A DNA stretch of 64,000 nt from JAVBLT01 sp031553315. Its GTDB lineage: Bacteria; Verrucomicrobiota; Kiritimatiellia; RFP12; DVOR01. This document shows, piece by piece, positions 9,576-18,357 of this stretch. The position numbers and the translations under genes were made by a program. The notes below the pieces were generated by a model that saw only the letters and a program-made list of their open reading frames with translations, was not told where the DNA came from and searched no databases. Position 1 is the stretch's first letter. Every line of letters starts with the position of its first letter. The DNA is taken from contig JAVBLT010000011.1 in assembly GCA_031553315.1 (NCBI GenBank), positions 1 through 64,000 on the forward strand, read 5' to 3'.

Positions 9576-10973
9576 ATGTTACAGTGCAAACGACGAATCC
9601 TTACGCTGATCGGGTGTTTTTCGGGCGCGGTGATGCCCGCAACCGGTGCGGAAACGGCAGCGACCAATACCTTCAGCCGCCTTGAATGGAAATTCGGCGG
9701 CGATTTCCGTGCGCGCGAAGAATGGCTTTTCGATGTGCCCACAGCGCTGGGCCCCGCGGCCGATCAGGATTATTACCGCTTCCGCACTCGCATCTTCACC
9801 GAGGTGGCGGATCCTGAAAACTGGGCGTTTCGCCTGCGCCTCGCCAACGAGGTTTTCGAGTATAAAAAGCCGAAAAACAGCGAACGTTATCACTTCCCCG
9901 ATCAGCTGCTGGTCGACAACCTCTATTTTGAGTTGCGCAATCTCTGGGGTGATCGCTTCAATGCGCGCATCGGCCGCCAGGATCTGAACCTCGGCTCCGA
10001 CCGCCTGTTTGGCGACGGCACGCCGGCCGACGGTTCCCGCACGTGGTTCCTCGATATGCTCCGCGTGACGCACCGGATCACCCCCTGCCTCAAGGCCGAT
10101 TACCTGGCGATTTACAACTCCCCGACGGTCGACAATGCCTTGGCGGTCGGCCGCGCCCGCGGCGTGCCGCCCTATTTCAAGGGCAACCGGCCGCTGGTTG
10201 ACCTTGAGCCCACTGCGCAAGACACAACGGAATCGGCCCTTGGCGCGTATTTCACATGGGAATACGATCCGGCGTTGACGTTTGAGTTTTACGGCATCTG
10301 GAAGCACGACAGCGACCGGAAAGTGGGCCCCTCTGAGGCGGTCGTCCCCGGGCGCGATGTGTTGACCGCCGGTTCGCGCATCCTGCCGCGTTTCACAAAG
10401 ACCCTTTCCGCCGAGCTCGAAGGCGCCCTCCAAGGCGGCCGCACGGAAGACGGCCGGCCGCTCTTTGCCTACATGGCCTACGGCGCGCTGAAATGGGAAG
10501 ATTCGCTTTGCGCCGGATTGCGCGGCAACCTGTTCGCGGCGACCTACCTGCTCTCGGGCGACGACGACGCATCGGACGGGCGCGACACCAATTGGAACCC
10601 GCTCTGGGGGCGCTATCCGCAAGTCAGCGAGCTGCTTTGCGCACGCGGAAACAGCGTCTACGGCATCGGCTACCTGACCAACCTCGTTTATCCCCACATC
10701 GGCGGCAAGCTCACGCTCGACAGCGGCTACACCGCACAGCTGCAGGTGGGCTATGCCCTCGCCGATCAGGCCGACGGCCTCGGCGGCGGCTCGGGGCACA
10801 ACCTCGGCTGGCTTTCGCAGTTTATCGTGACGGCGCCGATTTTCAAAAAGAGCGAGAATCAACCCTTTTCGCTCAGCGCGCGGTTTCACGGCGAAGTCTG
10901 GCGTCCCGAAGATTATTTTCTGGAGGACGACTGGGCCTACTTCGGCCGCCTGGAATTCCTGCTGACTTTTTAA
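9576..10973 (+). CDS. Alginate-export-type outer membrane beta-barrel porin
   Basis: About 465 residues. Start ATG 9576 is chosen because GGGAGA (9563-9568) lies 7 nt upstream; ATG 9570 is the alternative. An N-terminal signal peptide (LTLIGCFSGAVMPATGA) is followed by a barrel-like sequence with alternating aromatic strands. YYRFRTRI, FNARIGRQDLNLG and SRTWFLDMLRVTH are typical of the alginate_exp porin family (PF13372-like). The family name comes from AlgE, but many members in this phylum sit near polysaccharide-degradation genes, and GH105-DUF4861 lies 3 kb downstream. The substrate is therefore open. The gene ends TTTTTAA and overlaps the convergent hflX stop by 4 nt. Confidence 0.78.
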   Translation: MLQCKRRILTLIGCFSGAVMPATGAETAATNTFSRLEWKFGGDFRAREEWLFDVPTALGPAADQDYYRFRTRIFTEVADPENWAFRLRLANEVFEYKKPKNSERYHFPDQLLVDNLYFELRNLWGDRFNARIGRQDLNLGSDRLFGDGTPADGSRTWFLDMLRVTHRITPCLKADYLAIYNSPTVDNALAVGRARGVPPYFKGNRPLVDLEPTAQDTTESALGAYFTWEYDPALTFEFYGIWKHDSDRKVGPSEAVVPGRDVLTAGSRILPRFTKTLSAELEGALQGGRTEDGRPLFAYMAYGALKWEDSLCAGLRGNLFAATYLLSGDDDASDGRDTNWNPLWGRYPQVSELLCARGNSVYGIGYLTNLVYPHIGGKLTLDSGYTAQLQVGYALADQADGLGGGSGHNLGWLSQFIVTAPIFKKSENQPFSLSARFHGEVWRPEDYFLEDDWAYFGRLEFLLTF

Positions 10974-12103
10974 CCGACGCTCCCGGGGAGCGACCAAAGC
11001 TCACAGGTCTTTTGAAGCTCGTCGAGAACGGCGAGCTTCAACGCATCCAGGCCGAATCCGGTCTTCGCCGAAACGGGAACTCCCTGCGGATACTCTTCGG
11101 GAGCATGGGTGACGACGGGCGCGGAATCGGGGTCGTCGCACTTATTGAAGACCAGCAGCGTGGGCACATGACCGGCGCCGATGGCCTTCAGCGTGTCGCG
11201 GCACACGCGGATCTGGTCGCCCACGCGAGGATGCGAAGCATCGACCACGACCAGCAGCAGATCCGCCTGCGCCACGCCTTCCAAGGTAGACCGGAAAGAG
11301 GCCACAAGCGCGTGCGGCAGGTTGCGGATAAAGCCGACGGTATCGGTCAGCAGCACATTGCGGTTGGGGGCGAGGTGCATGAGGCGCGTTTTGGTATCGA
11401 GCGTGGCGAAAAGGCGGTCGTCGCTGTAAGCGCCGGCATCGGTCAATGTGTTGAGGAGCGTTGATTTTCCCGCATTGGTGTACCCGCACAGGCAGACCGA
11501 AGGCCATTCCCTGCGTTTTCCCCGCTGCACCTGCGCCTGTTTTTTAAAGCTTTCGAGGCGTTTGCGCAGCTCGGCGATGCGCCGGCGAATCGGCATGTTG
11601 CGCAGTTGCAGGTGGCTTTCGCCGGGGCCGCGCACGCGCATGCCCCCGCCCGTGCCGCTGAAACGCTGCTGCGCGGCGAGCTCGGGAATGCGGGAAAGCA
11701 GAAATTCGGTTTTTGCCAGCTCGACCTGGGTTTGGGCCTCATTGGAACGGGCTCGGCGCGCAAAGATTTCAAGGATCACCTCGGTGCGATCCATCACGCG
11801 CACGCCCAGCTCCCTGGCGAGATTGTGCGCCTGAATGGCATTGAGCGGGTTGTCGAAGAGCGCAATCCGCGCGCCGGTTTCCTCCAGCAGCAAATGAAGC
11901 TCCTCCACTTTTCCGGATCCGAAAAGCGTGCCGCCGTCGGGCTTATTCCGGCATTGCGTGAGCTGCCCGGCGACCTCGAACCCGGCGGTATCGGCCAGGC
12001 GGCCCAGCTCAAGAAGGGAATCGGCCGCTTCGGCGGCATCGGCGGAAGCGGGGATCATTTGCGCCAGCACGGCGCGCTCGACATGTGCGGTTTCGTAAAG
12101 CAT
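10970..12103 (-). CDS. hflX: GTPase HflX
   Basis: 377 residues from ATG 12103. The HflX N-terminal domain carries GSGKVEEL and FDNPLNAIQAHNL; the glycine-rich linker FSGTGGGMRVRGPGES is typical. The G-domain has G1 GYTNAGKST, G3 DTVG and G4 NKCD. HflX is a ribosome-binding GTPase that splits or rescues stalled ribosomes under stress. An in-frame upstream codon (12184) exists, but a clean promoter lies between it and 12103, so the longer form is rejected. No Shine-Dalgarno precedes ATG 12103 and the predicted transcript start falls at or next to the A of the ATG. The gene is convergent with the porin, overlapping it by 4 nt, and divergent from the purF-like gene. Confidence 0.95.
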   Translation of the reverse strand: MLYETAHVERAVLAQMIPASADAAEAADSLLELGRLADTAGFEVAGQLTQCRNKPDGGTLFGSGKVEELHLLLEETGARIALFDNPLNAIQAHNLARELGVRVMDRTEVILEIFARRARSNEAQTQVELAKTEFLLSRIPELAAQQRFSGTGGGMRVRGPGESHLQLRNMPIRRRIAELRKRLESFKKQAQVQRGKRREWPSVCLCGYTNAGKSTLLNTLTDAGAYSDDRLFATLDTKTRLMHLAPNRNVLLTDTVGFIRNLPHALVASFRSTLEGVAQADLLLVVVDASHPRVGDQIRVCRDTLKAIGAGHVPTLLVFNKCDDPDSAPVVTHAPEEYPQGVPVSAKTGFGLDALKLAVLDELQKTCELWSLPGSVG

Positions 12104-12109
12104 GAAAGA

Positions 12110-12139
12110 AGTATAACACTGCCCGCGCCCCAGCGTCAA
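12110..12139 (-). promoter_or_regulatory. Promoter of hflX (probably leaderless transcript)
   Basis: On the minus strand, TTGACG (12134-12139) and TATACT (12110-12115) are separated by 18 bp. The -10 box ends 6 nt before the ATG at 12103, so initiation at the usual distance would start the mRNA at the start codon. Confidence 0.65.
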
Positions 12140-12269
12140 CGGGCAAACGGCAGTTAACAAAAATACCAAAATTCCGCCCCGCACGTTTGTTTCTGGTCAA
12201 TTGAAGGGCGAGTGTGGTAGTATGCCCCTGTTCTTGATGAAGGAAAATACCTTGCACGGAGGTTCTTGA

Positions 12270-13760
12270 ATGGGCGGTTTCTTTGGCGTCGTTTCGAAGA
12301 CGAATTGCGCTTCGGACGTTTTTTTCGGCACCGATTATCATTCGCATCTAGGCACATTGCGCGGCGGTATGGCCTTTTTGGCCGGCGGGCGATTCCACCG
12401 CTCAATCCACGACATCTCCAACGTGCAGTTCCGCTCGCGCTTCGACCAGGATTTCAAGCGCTTCCTTGAATTGGATCCCAATTACGGCCTGGGCGTAATC
12501 AGCGACAGCGACGACCAGCCCATTCTCGTGCGCTCCCACCTGGGAACCTATGCCCTCGTCATGGTCGGCCTCGTCACCAACCTGGAAGCGATTATCGAGA
12601 ACCTGCTCATCAACCACCGCGTCCATTTTTCCGAGGTGGGCCATGAAGGCATGACCAACACGCTGGAAGTGCTCGCCACCCTCATCAACACCCAAGACAC
12701 ATTCGAGGCCGGCATTCAATACGCCCAGGAGAAAATTGAAGGCTCGGCCTCGATTCTTTTACTCTCCGACAAAGGCATCCTCTACGCCGCCCGCGACCGC
12801 TTCGGCCGCTCTCCCGTGGTCCTCGGCCAGCGCGATGAAGACAGCTACGCCGTGACCTTCGAGACCTGCAGCCTGCCCAACCTCGGCTACGAACACCTCC
12901 GCGACCTCGGCCCCGGCGAAATCGTCGCCGTCAGCCTCGACGGCGTCACCCCCCTTTGCCCGCCCCGCCCCGAGAACCTCGCCATCTGCTCCTTCCTTTT
13001 CGTTTACTACGGCTACCCCGCCTCCGCCTACGAAGGCGTCAGCGTCGAAGCCGCCCGCTACCGCAACGGCGAGCTCCTCGCCCGCCACAACAGCGTGGAG
13101 GCCGACAGCGTGGGCGGCATTCCCGATTCCGGCGTGGGCCACGCCCTCGGCTACGCCGCCGAAGCCCGAATCCGCTACGCCCGCCCCTTCGTGAAATACA
13201 CCCCCACCTGGCCCCGCAGCTTCATGCCCACCGATCAGGCCATCCGCCAGAAAATCGCCCAGATGAAGCTCCTGCCCGTGCCCGCGCTGATCAAAGACAA
13301 ACGCCTCATTTTCTGCGACGATTCCATCGTCCGCGGGACCCAGCTTCGCGACCAGGTTCAGCGCCTCAACGAATTCGGCGCCACCGAAACCCACATGCGC
13401 ATCGCCTGCCCCCCCCTGCTCTACAAATGTAAATTCCTCACCTTCTCACGCACCAAAAGCGTCATGGATCTCATCACCCGCCGCCTCATCCGCGAGATCG
13501 ACGGCGAAAACGCCAACATCGAGCAATACCGCGACCCCGACAGCGCCGCCTACAAAGCCCTCGTCGAGCGCATCCGCCACCGCCTGGGCATGACCTCCCT
13601 CGCCTTCCAGCGCCTTGACGATCTGCGCGCCGCCATCGGCCTGGGCAGCCGCATCTGCACCTACTGCTGGAACGGCGAAGATATCTCCTTGCGCGGAAAA
13701 GGCAACTGCGCCGGCGCCTGCGAAACCTGCGCCGACACCTGCGCCATGAAACGCCCCTGA
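12270..13760 (+). CDS. PurF-like amidophosphoribosyltransferase homologue lacking the N-terminal Cys
   Basis: 496 residues; GGAGG at 12258-12262 is 7 nt before the ATG. The N-terminal Ntn glutaminase fold is recognisable, but the protein begins MGGFFGVV instead of MCGIFGV, so the catalytic N-terminal cysteine is absent. The phosphoribosyltransferase half is intact, with a PRPP loop FCDDSIVRGTQ around residues 347-358. The C-terminus carries seven cysteines in CTYCWNGE...CAGACETCADTC, reminiscent of an Fe-S or zinc site. PurF normally makes 5-phosphoribosylamine from PRPP and glutamine. Without Cys1 it could use free ammonia, take nitrogen from a partner, or act in another pathway. MGG-starting PurF homologues are, from memory, found in Bacteroidetes and PVC genomes. 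It is a single-gene unit between hflX and the GH105 gene. Confidence 0.82.
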   Translation: MGGFFGVVSKTNCASDVFFGTDYHSHLGTLRGGMAFLAGGRFHRSIHDISNVQFRSRFDQDFKRFLELDPNYGLGVISDSDDQPILVRSHLGTYALVMVGLVTNLEAIIENLLINHRVHFSEVGHEGMTNTLEVLATLINTQDTFEAGIQYAQEKIEGSASILLLSDKGILYAARDRFGRSPVVLGQRDEDSYAVTFETCSLPNLGYEHLRDLGPGEIVAVSLDGVTPLCPPRPENLAICSFLFVYYGYPASAYEGVSVEAARYRNGELLARHNSVEADSVGGIPDSGVGHALGYAAEARIRYARPFVKYTPTWPRSFMPTDQAIRQKIAQMKLLPVPALIKDKRLIFCDDSIVRGTQLRDQVQRLNEFGATETHMRIACPPLLYKCKFLTFSRTKSVMDLITRRLIREIDGENANIEQYRDPDSAAYKALVERIRHRLGMTSLAFQRLDDLRAAIGLGSRICTYCWNGEDISLRGKGNCAGACETCADTCAMKRP

Positions 13761-13890
13761 CCCGGCCCTACTGCGCCCTAAACAGCGCAGCGCATACATT
13801 TGTCTTCTTTTTGGTTCGACAAAACCACTTAAATATGGTTTCATACCCACCGTATCACGTACATTTTCACTTAAACAGAGGAGTAACGAC

Positions 13891-16098
13891 ATGAAAACCG
13901 CCCTCACGAGCGTCGCCACCGCGCTGACCCTCTCGGCAGCAATCGCCGCCGCCCCCCTGCCCGATTGCGCCGACACACTCAAAATCATGGAACGCGTGGC
14001 CGATTGGCAGCTTGAAAACCCTTCCAAGCACCACCAGCTCGATTGGACCCAAGGCGCCGGATACGCCGGCTTCATGGCCCTTGGCGACATCACAATCAAC
14101 GCCAAATACCGCGAAGCCATGCGCGCCATCGGCGAAAAGCACCAATGGAAATTCGCCCGCGACAGCTACCACGCCGACGACCACACCGTCGGCCAAATGT
14201 ACGCCGAAATGTACCGCCTCTACGGCGACCCCCGCATGATCGCCCCCCAAATGGCCTGCTTCGACAGAATCATCGCCGACCCCGACACCGACCCCGCCGA
14301 CAAAATAAAAGGCGCCCGCATGAAACCCATGCGCTGGTGGTGGTGCGACGCCCTCTTCATGGCCCCCCCCGCCCTCGCCGACCTCACCGCCCTCACCGGC
14401 GACGAAAAATACCTCAACTTCGCCATCGCCGAATGGAAAGCCTCCAGCGAAAAGCTCTACCACCCCGAAGACCGCCTTTATTTTCGCGACAGCCGTTTCT
14501 ACCCCGAAAACAAACTCGAAAAGAACGGCAGGCGCATCCACTGGAGCCGCGGCAACGGCTGGGTCTTCGGCGGCCTCGTCCGCGTGCTGCAGGTGATGCC
14601 CCTCAACCACCCCGAGCGCCCCTGGTTCGAAAAACAATTCAAGGAAATGGCCGGCGAGCTCGTCAAAATCCAGCCGGAAGACGGCGCCTGGAGAGCCTCC
14701 CTCTACGACACCGGCGCCTTCTCCCTCCCCGAAGCCAGCGGAACCGGCTTCTTCGTCTACGGCCTCGCCTGGGGCGTGAACCAAGGCCTCCTCGGCGACG
14801 TGCCCGGCGCCCGCGAAGCCGCCCTCAAAGGCTGGGCCGCCCTCTGCTCCTTTGTCACGGAAGAAGGCAAACTCACCCACGTGCAAGTCATCGCCGCCGA
14901 CCCCACAGCCTCCGTGAAACCCACCTCCACCGAAATCTACGGCGTGGGCGCATTCCTTTGCGCCGGCAGCGAAATCTACCGCATGCGCCTGCTCGGCGAC
15001 AAACCCTCCGCCACAATTAAAGTAAAAAACAACGCCAAAGAATTCAAAGGCCGCGCGTTCATGCCCGTCAAGCTGAAACAAATCACCGACAAACTCCCCA
15101 CCTTCATTGAAAACGGAGCCATCATGGACGGTTCGGCCGCCCGCTGGATCCCCTTCCAGCTCCCCCCCAACGGCGAAGACGAAATGCTCATCCTTGTGGA
15201 TATGCTCCCCGGCGGAGAATACAGCTTCAAAGCCGTGGCCGGCCTCGACAAAGCCGCCATCCCCCAGAGCCCCGTGCGCACCTTCGCCCGCTTCGTGCCC
15301 GAACGCCTCGACGACTTCGCCTTCGAAAACGACCGCACCATCTTCCGCATCTACGGCCCAGCCCTCGAAAAGACCGACGGCCTGACCAAAATGGGCGCCG
15401 GCGTCGACATGTGGGCCAAAAACATCCGCGAGCCCGCCATCGACAAAATGTACGCCTCCAAAAAATACCACAGCCCCTCGCTCGGCTACGGCATCGACGC
15501 CTACAAAGTGGGCACCGGCCCCGGCTGCGGCGGCACCTTCCCCTGGGTCAACGGCAAACCCGTCAACATGGGCGCCTTCAAGACCTGGAAGATCATCGCC
15601 AACGGCCCGATCATTTCAAAGATGGCCTTCACCTATGAATCCCCCGACGGTTCCCTCAGCGGAACCAGCACCTACACCCAGATGCTCGGCGCCGACGGTT
15701 ACCTCGTGGAAACCACCGTTAAAGCCAAAGACCCCGCCACAGTCATCACCCCCTCCGTCGGCCTCAGCCTCTTCCACTCGACCCATGAGGTCGAAGAACC
15801 CGGCATGATCCTCTGCCTGCAAAACGGCGACGGCAAAGACGGCGACGGCATGAGCTTCGGCGCCGCCGCCCTCGTGTTCAACGGCAAAGCCACCCCCGTT
15901 CGCGATGCCTCAGGCCTTTACCTCCAAGGCGCCCCCGAAACCGGCACGGCGACCATGCGAGCCTTTGTGGGCGCCGCCTGGAGCAAAGGGATCGACTATC
16001 CCGAGCTGAAAGGCTTTGAAGAAACGATGCGCGCGCGAAGCAAAAGCAAATACGGCGTGATTAACGCCGTCATTGAAAAAACCATCACGGTTGATTAA
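13891..16098 (+). CDS. Secreted GH105 unsaturated glucuronyl/galacturonyl hydrolase fused to DUF4861
   Basis: 735 residues with a strong Shine-Dalgarno (GAGGAGT) 6 nt before the ATG. A signal peptide (MKTALTSVATALTLSAAIAAA) is followed by an (alpha/alpha)6 glycosidase domain of the GH88/GH105 type (about residues 25-370). Its motifs include HADDHTVGQMYAEMY and WWWCDALFMAPPA; the Asp of WCDALF is the expected catalytic acid, by analogy with YteR. A DUF4861-like domain follows (about 375-735, with GYGIDAYKVG and PGCGGTFPWVNGK). GH105 enzymes remove the unsaturated uronate left by polysaccharide lyases such as pectin or rhamnogalacturonan lyase. The two-domain architecture suggests periplasmic oligosaccharide processing. 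It has its own terminator. Confidence 0.88.
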   Translation: MKTALTSVATALTLSAAIAAAPLPDCADTLKIMERVADWQLENPSKHHQLDWTQGAGYAGFMALGDITINAKYREAMRAIGEKHQWKFARDSYHADDHTVGQMYAEMYRLYGDPRMIAPQMACFDRIIADPDTDPADKIKGARMKPMRWWWCDALFMAPPALADLTALTGDEKYLNFAIAEWKASSEKLYHPEDRLYFRDSRFYPENKLEKNGRRIHWSRGNGWVFGGLVRVLQVMPLNHPERPWFEKQFKEMAGELVKIQPEDGAWRASLYDTGAFSLPEASGTGFFVYGLAWGVNQGLLGDVPGAREAALKGWAALCSFVTEEGKLTHVQVIAADPTASVKPTSTEIYGVGAFLCAGSEIYRMRLLGDKPSATIKVKNNAKEFKGRAFMPVKLKQITDKLPTFIENGAIMDGSAARWIPFQLPPNGEDEMLILVDMLPGGEYSFKAVAGLDKAAIPQSPVRTFARFVPERLDDFAFENDRTIFRIYGPALEKTDGLTKMGAGVDMWAKNIREPAIDKMYASKKYHSPSLGYGIDAYKVGTGPGCGGTFPWVNGKPVNMGAFKTWKIIANGPIISKMAFTYESPDGSLSGTSTYTQMLGADGYLVETTVKAKDPATVITPSVGLSLFHSTHEVEEPGMILCLQNGDGKDGDGMSFGAAALVFNGKATPVRDASGLYLQGAPETGTATMRAFVGAAWSKGIDYPELKGFEETMRARSKSKYGVINAVIEKTITVD

Positions 16099-16112
16099 GA
16101 CCGAAGAAAAAG

Positions 16113-16137
16113 GGCCGGAGCGATCCGGCCTTTTTTT
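16113..16137. terminator. Strong terminator between convergent GH105 and kinase genes
   Basis: A perfect 7-bp stem, GGCCGGA (16113-16119) with TCCGGCC (16124-16130), has a 4-nt loop and is followed by seven T (16131-16137). An A-rich run upstream means it can also serve the minus strand. The stop codon of the minus-strand kinase (16136-16138) overlaps the T tract. Confidence 0.9.
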
Positions 16138-17527
16138 ATTTGCTTTTCAGCCGAAGGCTTCGCAAGCGAAGCGCCTGCGAAGCGACCGGTTCGCCCACGC
16201 GAGAGTCGAACAAAACGGCGAAACGGTCAAACCCGGCACGGTCGGCGGGAAGCGGCACGCTCAGCTCCGTTTTTTCAACCGGGAAGTGATCCAGAAGGCG
16301 AATCGCGGCATTCTCGCCGACCGCCAGCGGAAACTCCTTGAGAATTTCGGAGCGGTAAAGAAAAATCCTGCAATCCAATGCGACCGGTCGGTCGACCGTC
16401 AGCGTGATATTGGTGGAAGCCGGCGGAAGAGACAATCCCGTGTAATCCAGCAGCAGCGAATCAAGCCCGCCCGTGGTGAAATTCCAGAGCAATCCTTCCG
16501 GCGTCAGCGAAAAAGTGGTGTCGCCATCGGCAATAATACGGCGGATGTCGGGCGAAACACGCGTAAACTCATCCTGAAACGCGCCGGTGAGCGAAAAGGT
16601 CAATTCAGAAACAACGGTGTCGACATGCGGCTTCACGGCGACCCAAATGAAGGCACCCGCAAAAACGAGCCCGCACCCGAGGAGGATCGGTTTGAGCAAT
16701 TTGTTTTTGAGAACCGGGTTTTCCCAGTCGTGCTGAAATTGGGCAATCGAATGAAATTGATGCTTCGCGCGCGGTTCGCAGGCTTTGAGAATCGCATTGT
16801 TGAGCGGCGCGAAAAACGGTTCCTTCAGAACCTCCGGCGGCATCATCGGAAAACGCGAAACCGGATAACCGCTCATCAGGCAATAGAGCACCTTGCCCAG
16901 CGCGAAAATATCGCGCCGGGGGCCGTCGCTGATCTCGCGCGGCATATAGTCGGGCGTCCCCACAACGCTCATCTCGCCGCGCAGCACCGAAACAAGGCCG
17001 ATATCGCCGATTTTGATTTGCCCGTTCACAAAGAAAATATTTTCCGGCTTCAGATCCCGGTGCACCAGACCCGTTTCATGCAGGCAGCGCAAACCGGCCA
17101 TCAGCGCGGAACCATACGCGCGCACCGTATCAAAAGGGACGCGGCCCTTCAAGAGGCGCGAGGCGAGCGTATCGGGCTCGTAGTCCTCGCCGTTGCCCCA
17201 GCGGTTGTCGGCGGCCTCCATGGAATAGCAGATAAACCGGGGGCATTCAATCACATGATAAACAACAAGGAGCGCTTCGTGCCCGTTTTTCATGTGCGAA
17301 CAAAAGTATTTCACCCCCGCATACTCGCGCTTCCATGCCTCCCCCGGATCCTTGAAAACGATTTTGACCGCCACCCGCCTGCCGGTCACATCGGTTGCGC
17401 TCCAGACCGTGCCGTAGGCGCCTTCGCCGCTGCGGCCTTCACGCGTCAACCCGCTCAGCGCTAAAAACGCCTCTTCGGCCAACGCCTCGAAATCGGGTTC
17501 TTCGCTCTGTTCTTCCGCGTCACTCAT
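16136..17527 (-). CDS. Membrane-anchored Ser/Thr protein kinase (PknB-like) with extracytoplasmic tail
   Basis: 463 residues from ATG 17527 (GGAGG 5 nt upstream). The N-terminal Hanks-type kinase has a Gly-rich loop GRSGEGAYGTVW (31-42), Lys55 in VAVK, HRDLKPEN (156-163) and the metal-binding motif written DIG (175-177) rather than DFG. The activation segment ends PREI instead of APE. One transmembrane helix (about 277-298) leads into a predicted extracytoplasmic domain of about 165 residues that I do not recognise. The gene overlaps the zinc-finger gene by 8 nt and is the last of a five-gene operon with an ECF sigma factor. This suggests that phosphorylation controls the sigma factor or zinc-finger protein, or that the kinase senses envelope state. 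Confidence 0.87.
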   Translation of the reverse strand: MSDAEEQSEEPDFEALAEEAFLALSGLTREGRSGEGAYGTVWSATDVTGRRVAVKIVFKDPGEAWKREYAGVKYFCSHMKNGHEALLVVYHVIECPRFICYSMEAADNRWGNGEDYEPDTLASRLLKGRVPFDTVRAYGSALMAGLRCLHETGLVHRDLKPENIFFVNGQIKIGDIGLVSVLRGEMSVVGTPDYMPREISDGPRRDIFALGKVLYCLMSGYPVSRFPMMPPEVLKEPFFAPLNNAILKACEPRAKHQFHSIAQFQHDWENPVLKNKLLKPILLGCGLVFAGAFIWVAVKPHVDTVVSELTFSLTGAFQDEFTRVSPDIRRIIADGDTTFSLTPEGLLWNFTTGGLDSLLLDYTGLSLPPASTNITLTVDRPVALDCRIFLYRSEILKEFPLAVGENAAIRLLDHFPVEKTELSVPLPADRAGFDRFAVLFDSRVGEPVASQALRLRSLRLKSK

Positions 17528-17756
17528 GGCGGCCTCCGCGCTGCGCAACGGAGGCGCGCTTGATCGTTTGCTCGAGCGCCTCAAATTCCCGGATGCTCCG
17601 CCCAAACTCGGCCAGAAACGCATCGCCGGCCTCCGCGCCGGCAAGAAACGCCCTGCACGCCGCGCACCGGCGCAAATGCCGGCGCACGCGCAACCGCTGA
17701 AACCACCCCAGGTTGCCGTCTCGAAAACACTCTGCCTCTTCACGGGTAATATGCAT
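17520..17756 (-). CDS. Small zinc-finger (zf-HC2-like) putative anti-sigma protein
   Basis: 78 residues with AAGGAG 6 nt before ATG 17756. The N-terminus carries H2, C10, then RRHLRRCAACRAFL, the H-x3-C-x2-C zinc-binding pattern of anti-sigma zinc-finger domains. No transmembrane segment follows, so it would be a soluble regulator. It lies 3 nt after the ECF sigma gene and overlaps the kinase start. By analogy with zf-HC2/ECF pairs it probably binds the sigma factor, with the kinase as signal input. This function is inferred from arrangement and motif only. Confidence 0.72.
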   Translation of the reverse strand: MHITREEAECFRDGNLGWFQRLRVRRHLRRCAACRAFLAGAEAGDAFLAEFGRSIREFEALEQTIKRASVAQRGGRHE

Positions 17757-17759
17757 GGC

Positions 17760-18338
17760 TCACTCCTTCTCCAGCGCGGCGACGGCGCTGCGAAGCGCAT
17801 CAAGCACCGTGTTGCGGTAATTGTAGACCGTCGTCAGCGAAATGCCGAAATCCTTCGCGATCGTTTTCGGATCCAGCTCCTGAAAATGCCACATTTCAAA
17901 AACTTGAATCATCTTGGGCGACAACACCCCCCGGATCTCCTGCCTGGCCTCTTTCAGCACATGCATCCGCCACTCTTCTTCCCACAGGCGCTCAAGCTCC
18001 GGAGGGGCTTCATCGGGCCAGTCGCCGAGCAGAGGCGCGGGCCGTTCATTGCGGCGCCGTTCCTTGGCCTTCATCTGAAGAATGCGGCTTTTGATGATTT
18101 TTCTGAAGTAATCCCGGAAGCGCCCCTTCGAACGGTCGTAAATGAAATGACTCTGCGCATTGAAAAAATCACGCATCACCTCCTGCACCAGGTTTTCCTT
18201 TTCCTCCGCGGAAAAGTTGAAACGGCTGCCCATCATCCAAATCAGCGGGCGGTAGGTCGTGAAAAACACCCCCCAGGAAATATCGTCATTCCCCTCCTTG
18301 ATTTTGAACAATAAACTTTTCTTGGTGGTAAACGCCAT
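17760..18338 (-). CDS. ECF-type RNA polymerase sigma factor
   Basis: 192 residues from ATG 18338 (GGAGG 9 nt upstream); a longer form from 18377 is possible but overlaps the upstream gene. Region 2 is recognisable (WGVFFTTYRPLIWMM ... NLVQEVMRDFFNAQ), as is a region 4 helix-turn-helix (DPKTIAKDFGISLTTVYNYRNTVLDALR). It would direct RNA polymerase to a regulon that cannot be read from this window. It is preceded by two secreted-protein genes and followed by a zinc-finger gene and a kinase gene. ECF sigma factors linked to Ser/Thr kinases are common in planctomycetes and verrucomicrobia. Confidence 0.9.
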   Translation of the reverse strand: MAFTTKKSLLFKIKEGNDDISWGVFFTTYRPLIWMMGSRFNFSAEEKENLVQEVMRDFFNAQSHFIYDRSKGRFRDYFRKIIKSRILQMKAKERRRNERPAPLLGDWPDEAPPELERLWEEEWRMHVLKEARQEIRGVLSPKMIQVFEMWHFQELDPKTIAKDFGISLTTVYNYRNTVLDALRSAVAALEKE

Positions 18339-18357
18339 ACTCGCCAACCTCCGAAAC

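Noticed and set aside
13761..13800. Terminator after the purF-like gene
   Set aside because: A 6-bp stem CTGCGC/GCGCAG with an 8-nt loop exists but lacks a T tract directly after it.
13867..15471. 534-residue open frame on the minus strand over GH105
   Set aside because: It is a shadow frame, low-complexity and without motifs, opposite a well-supported enzyme gene.
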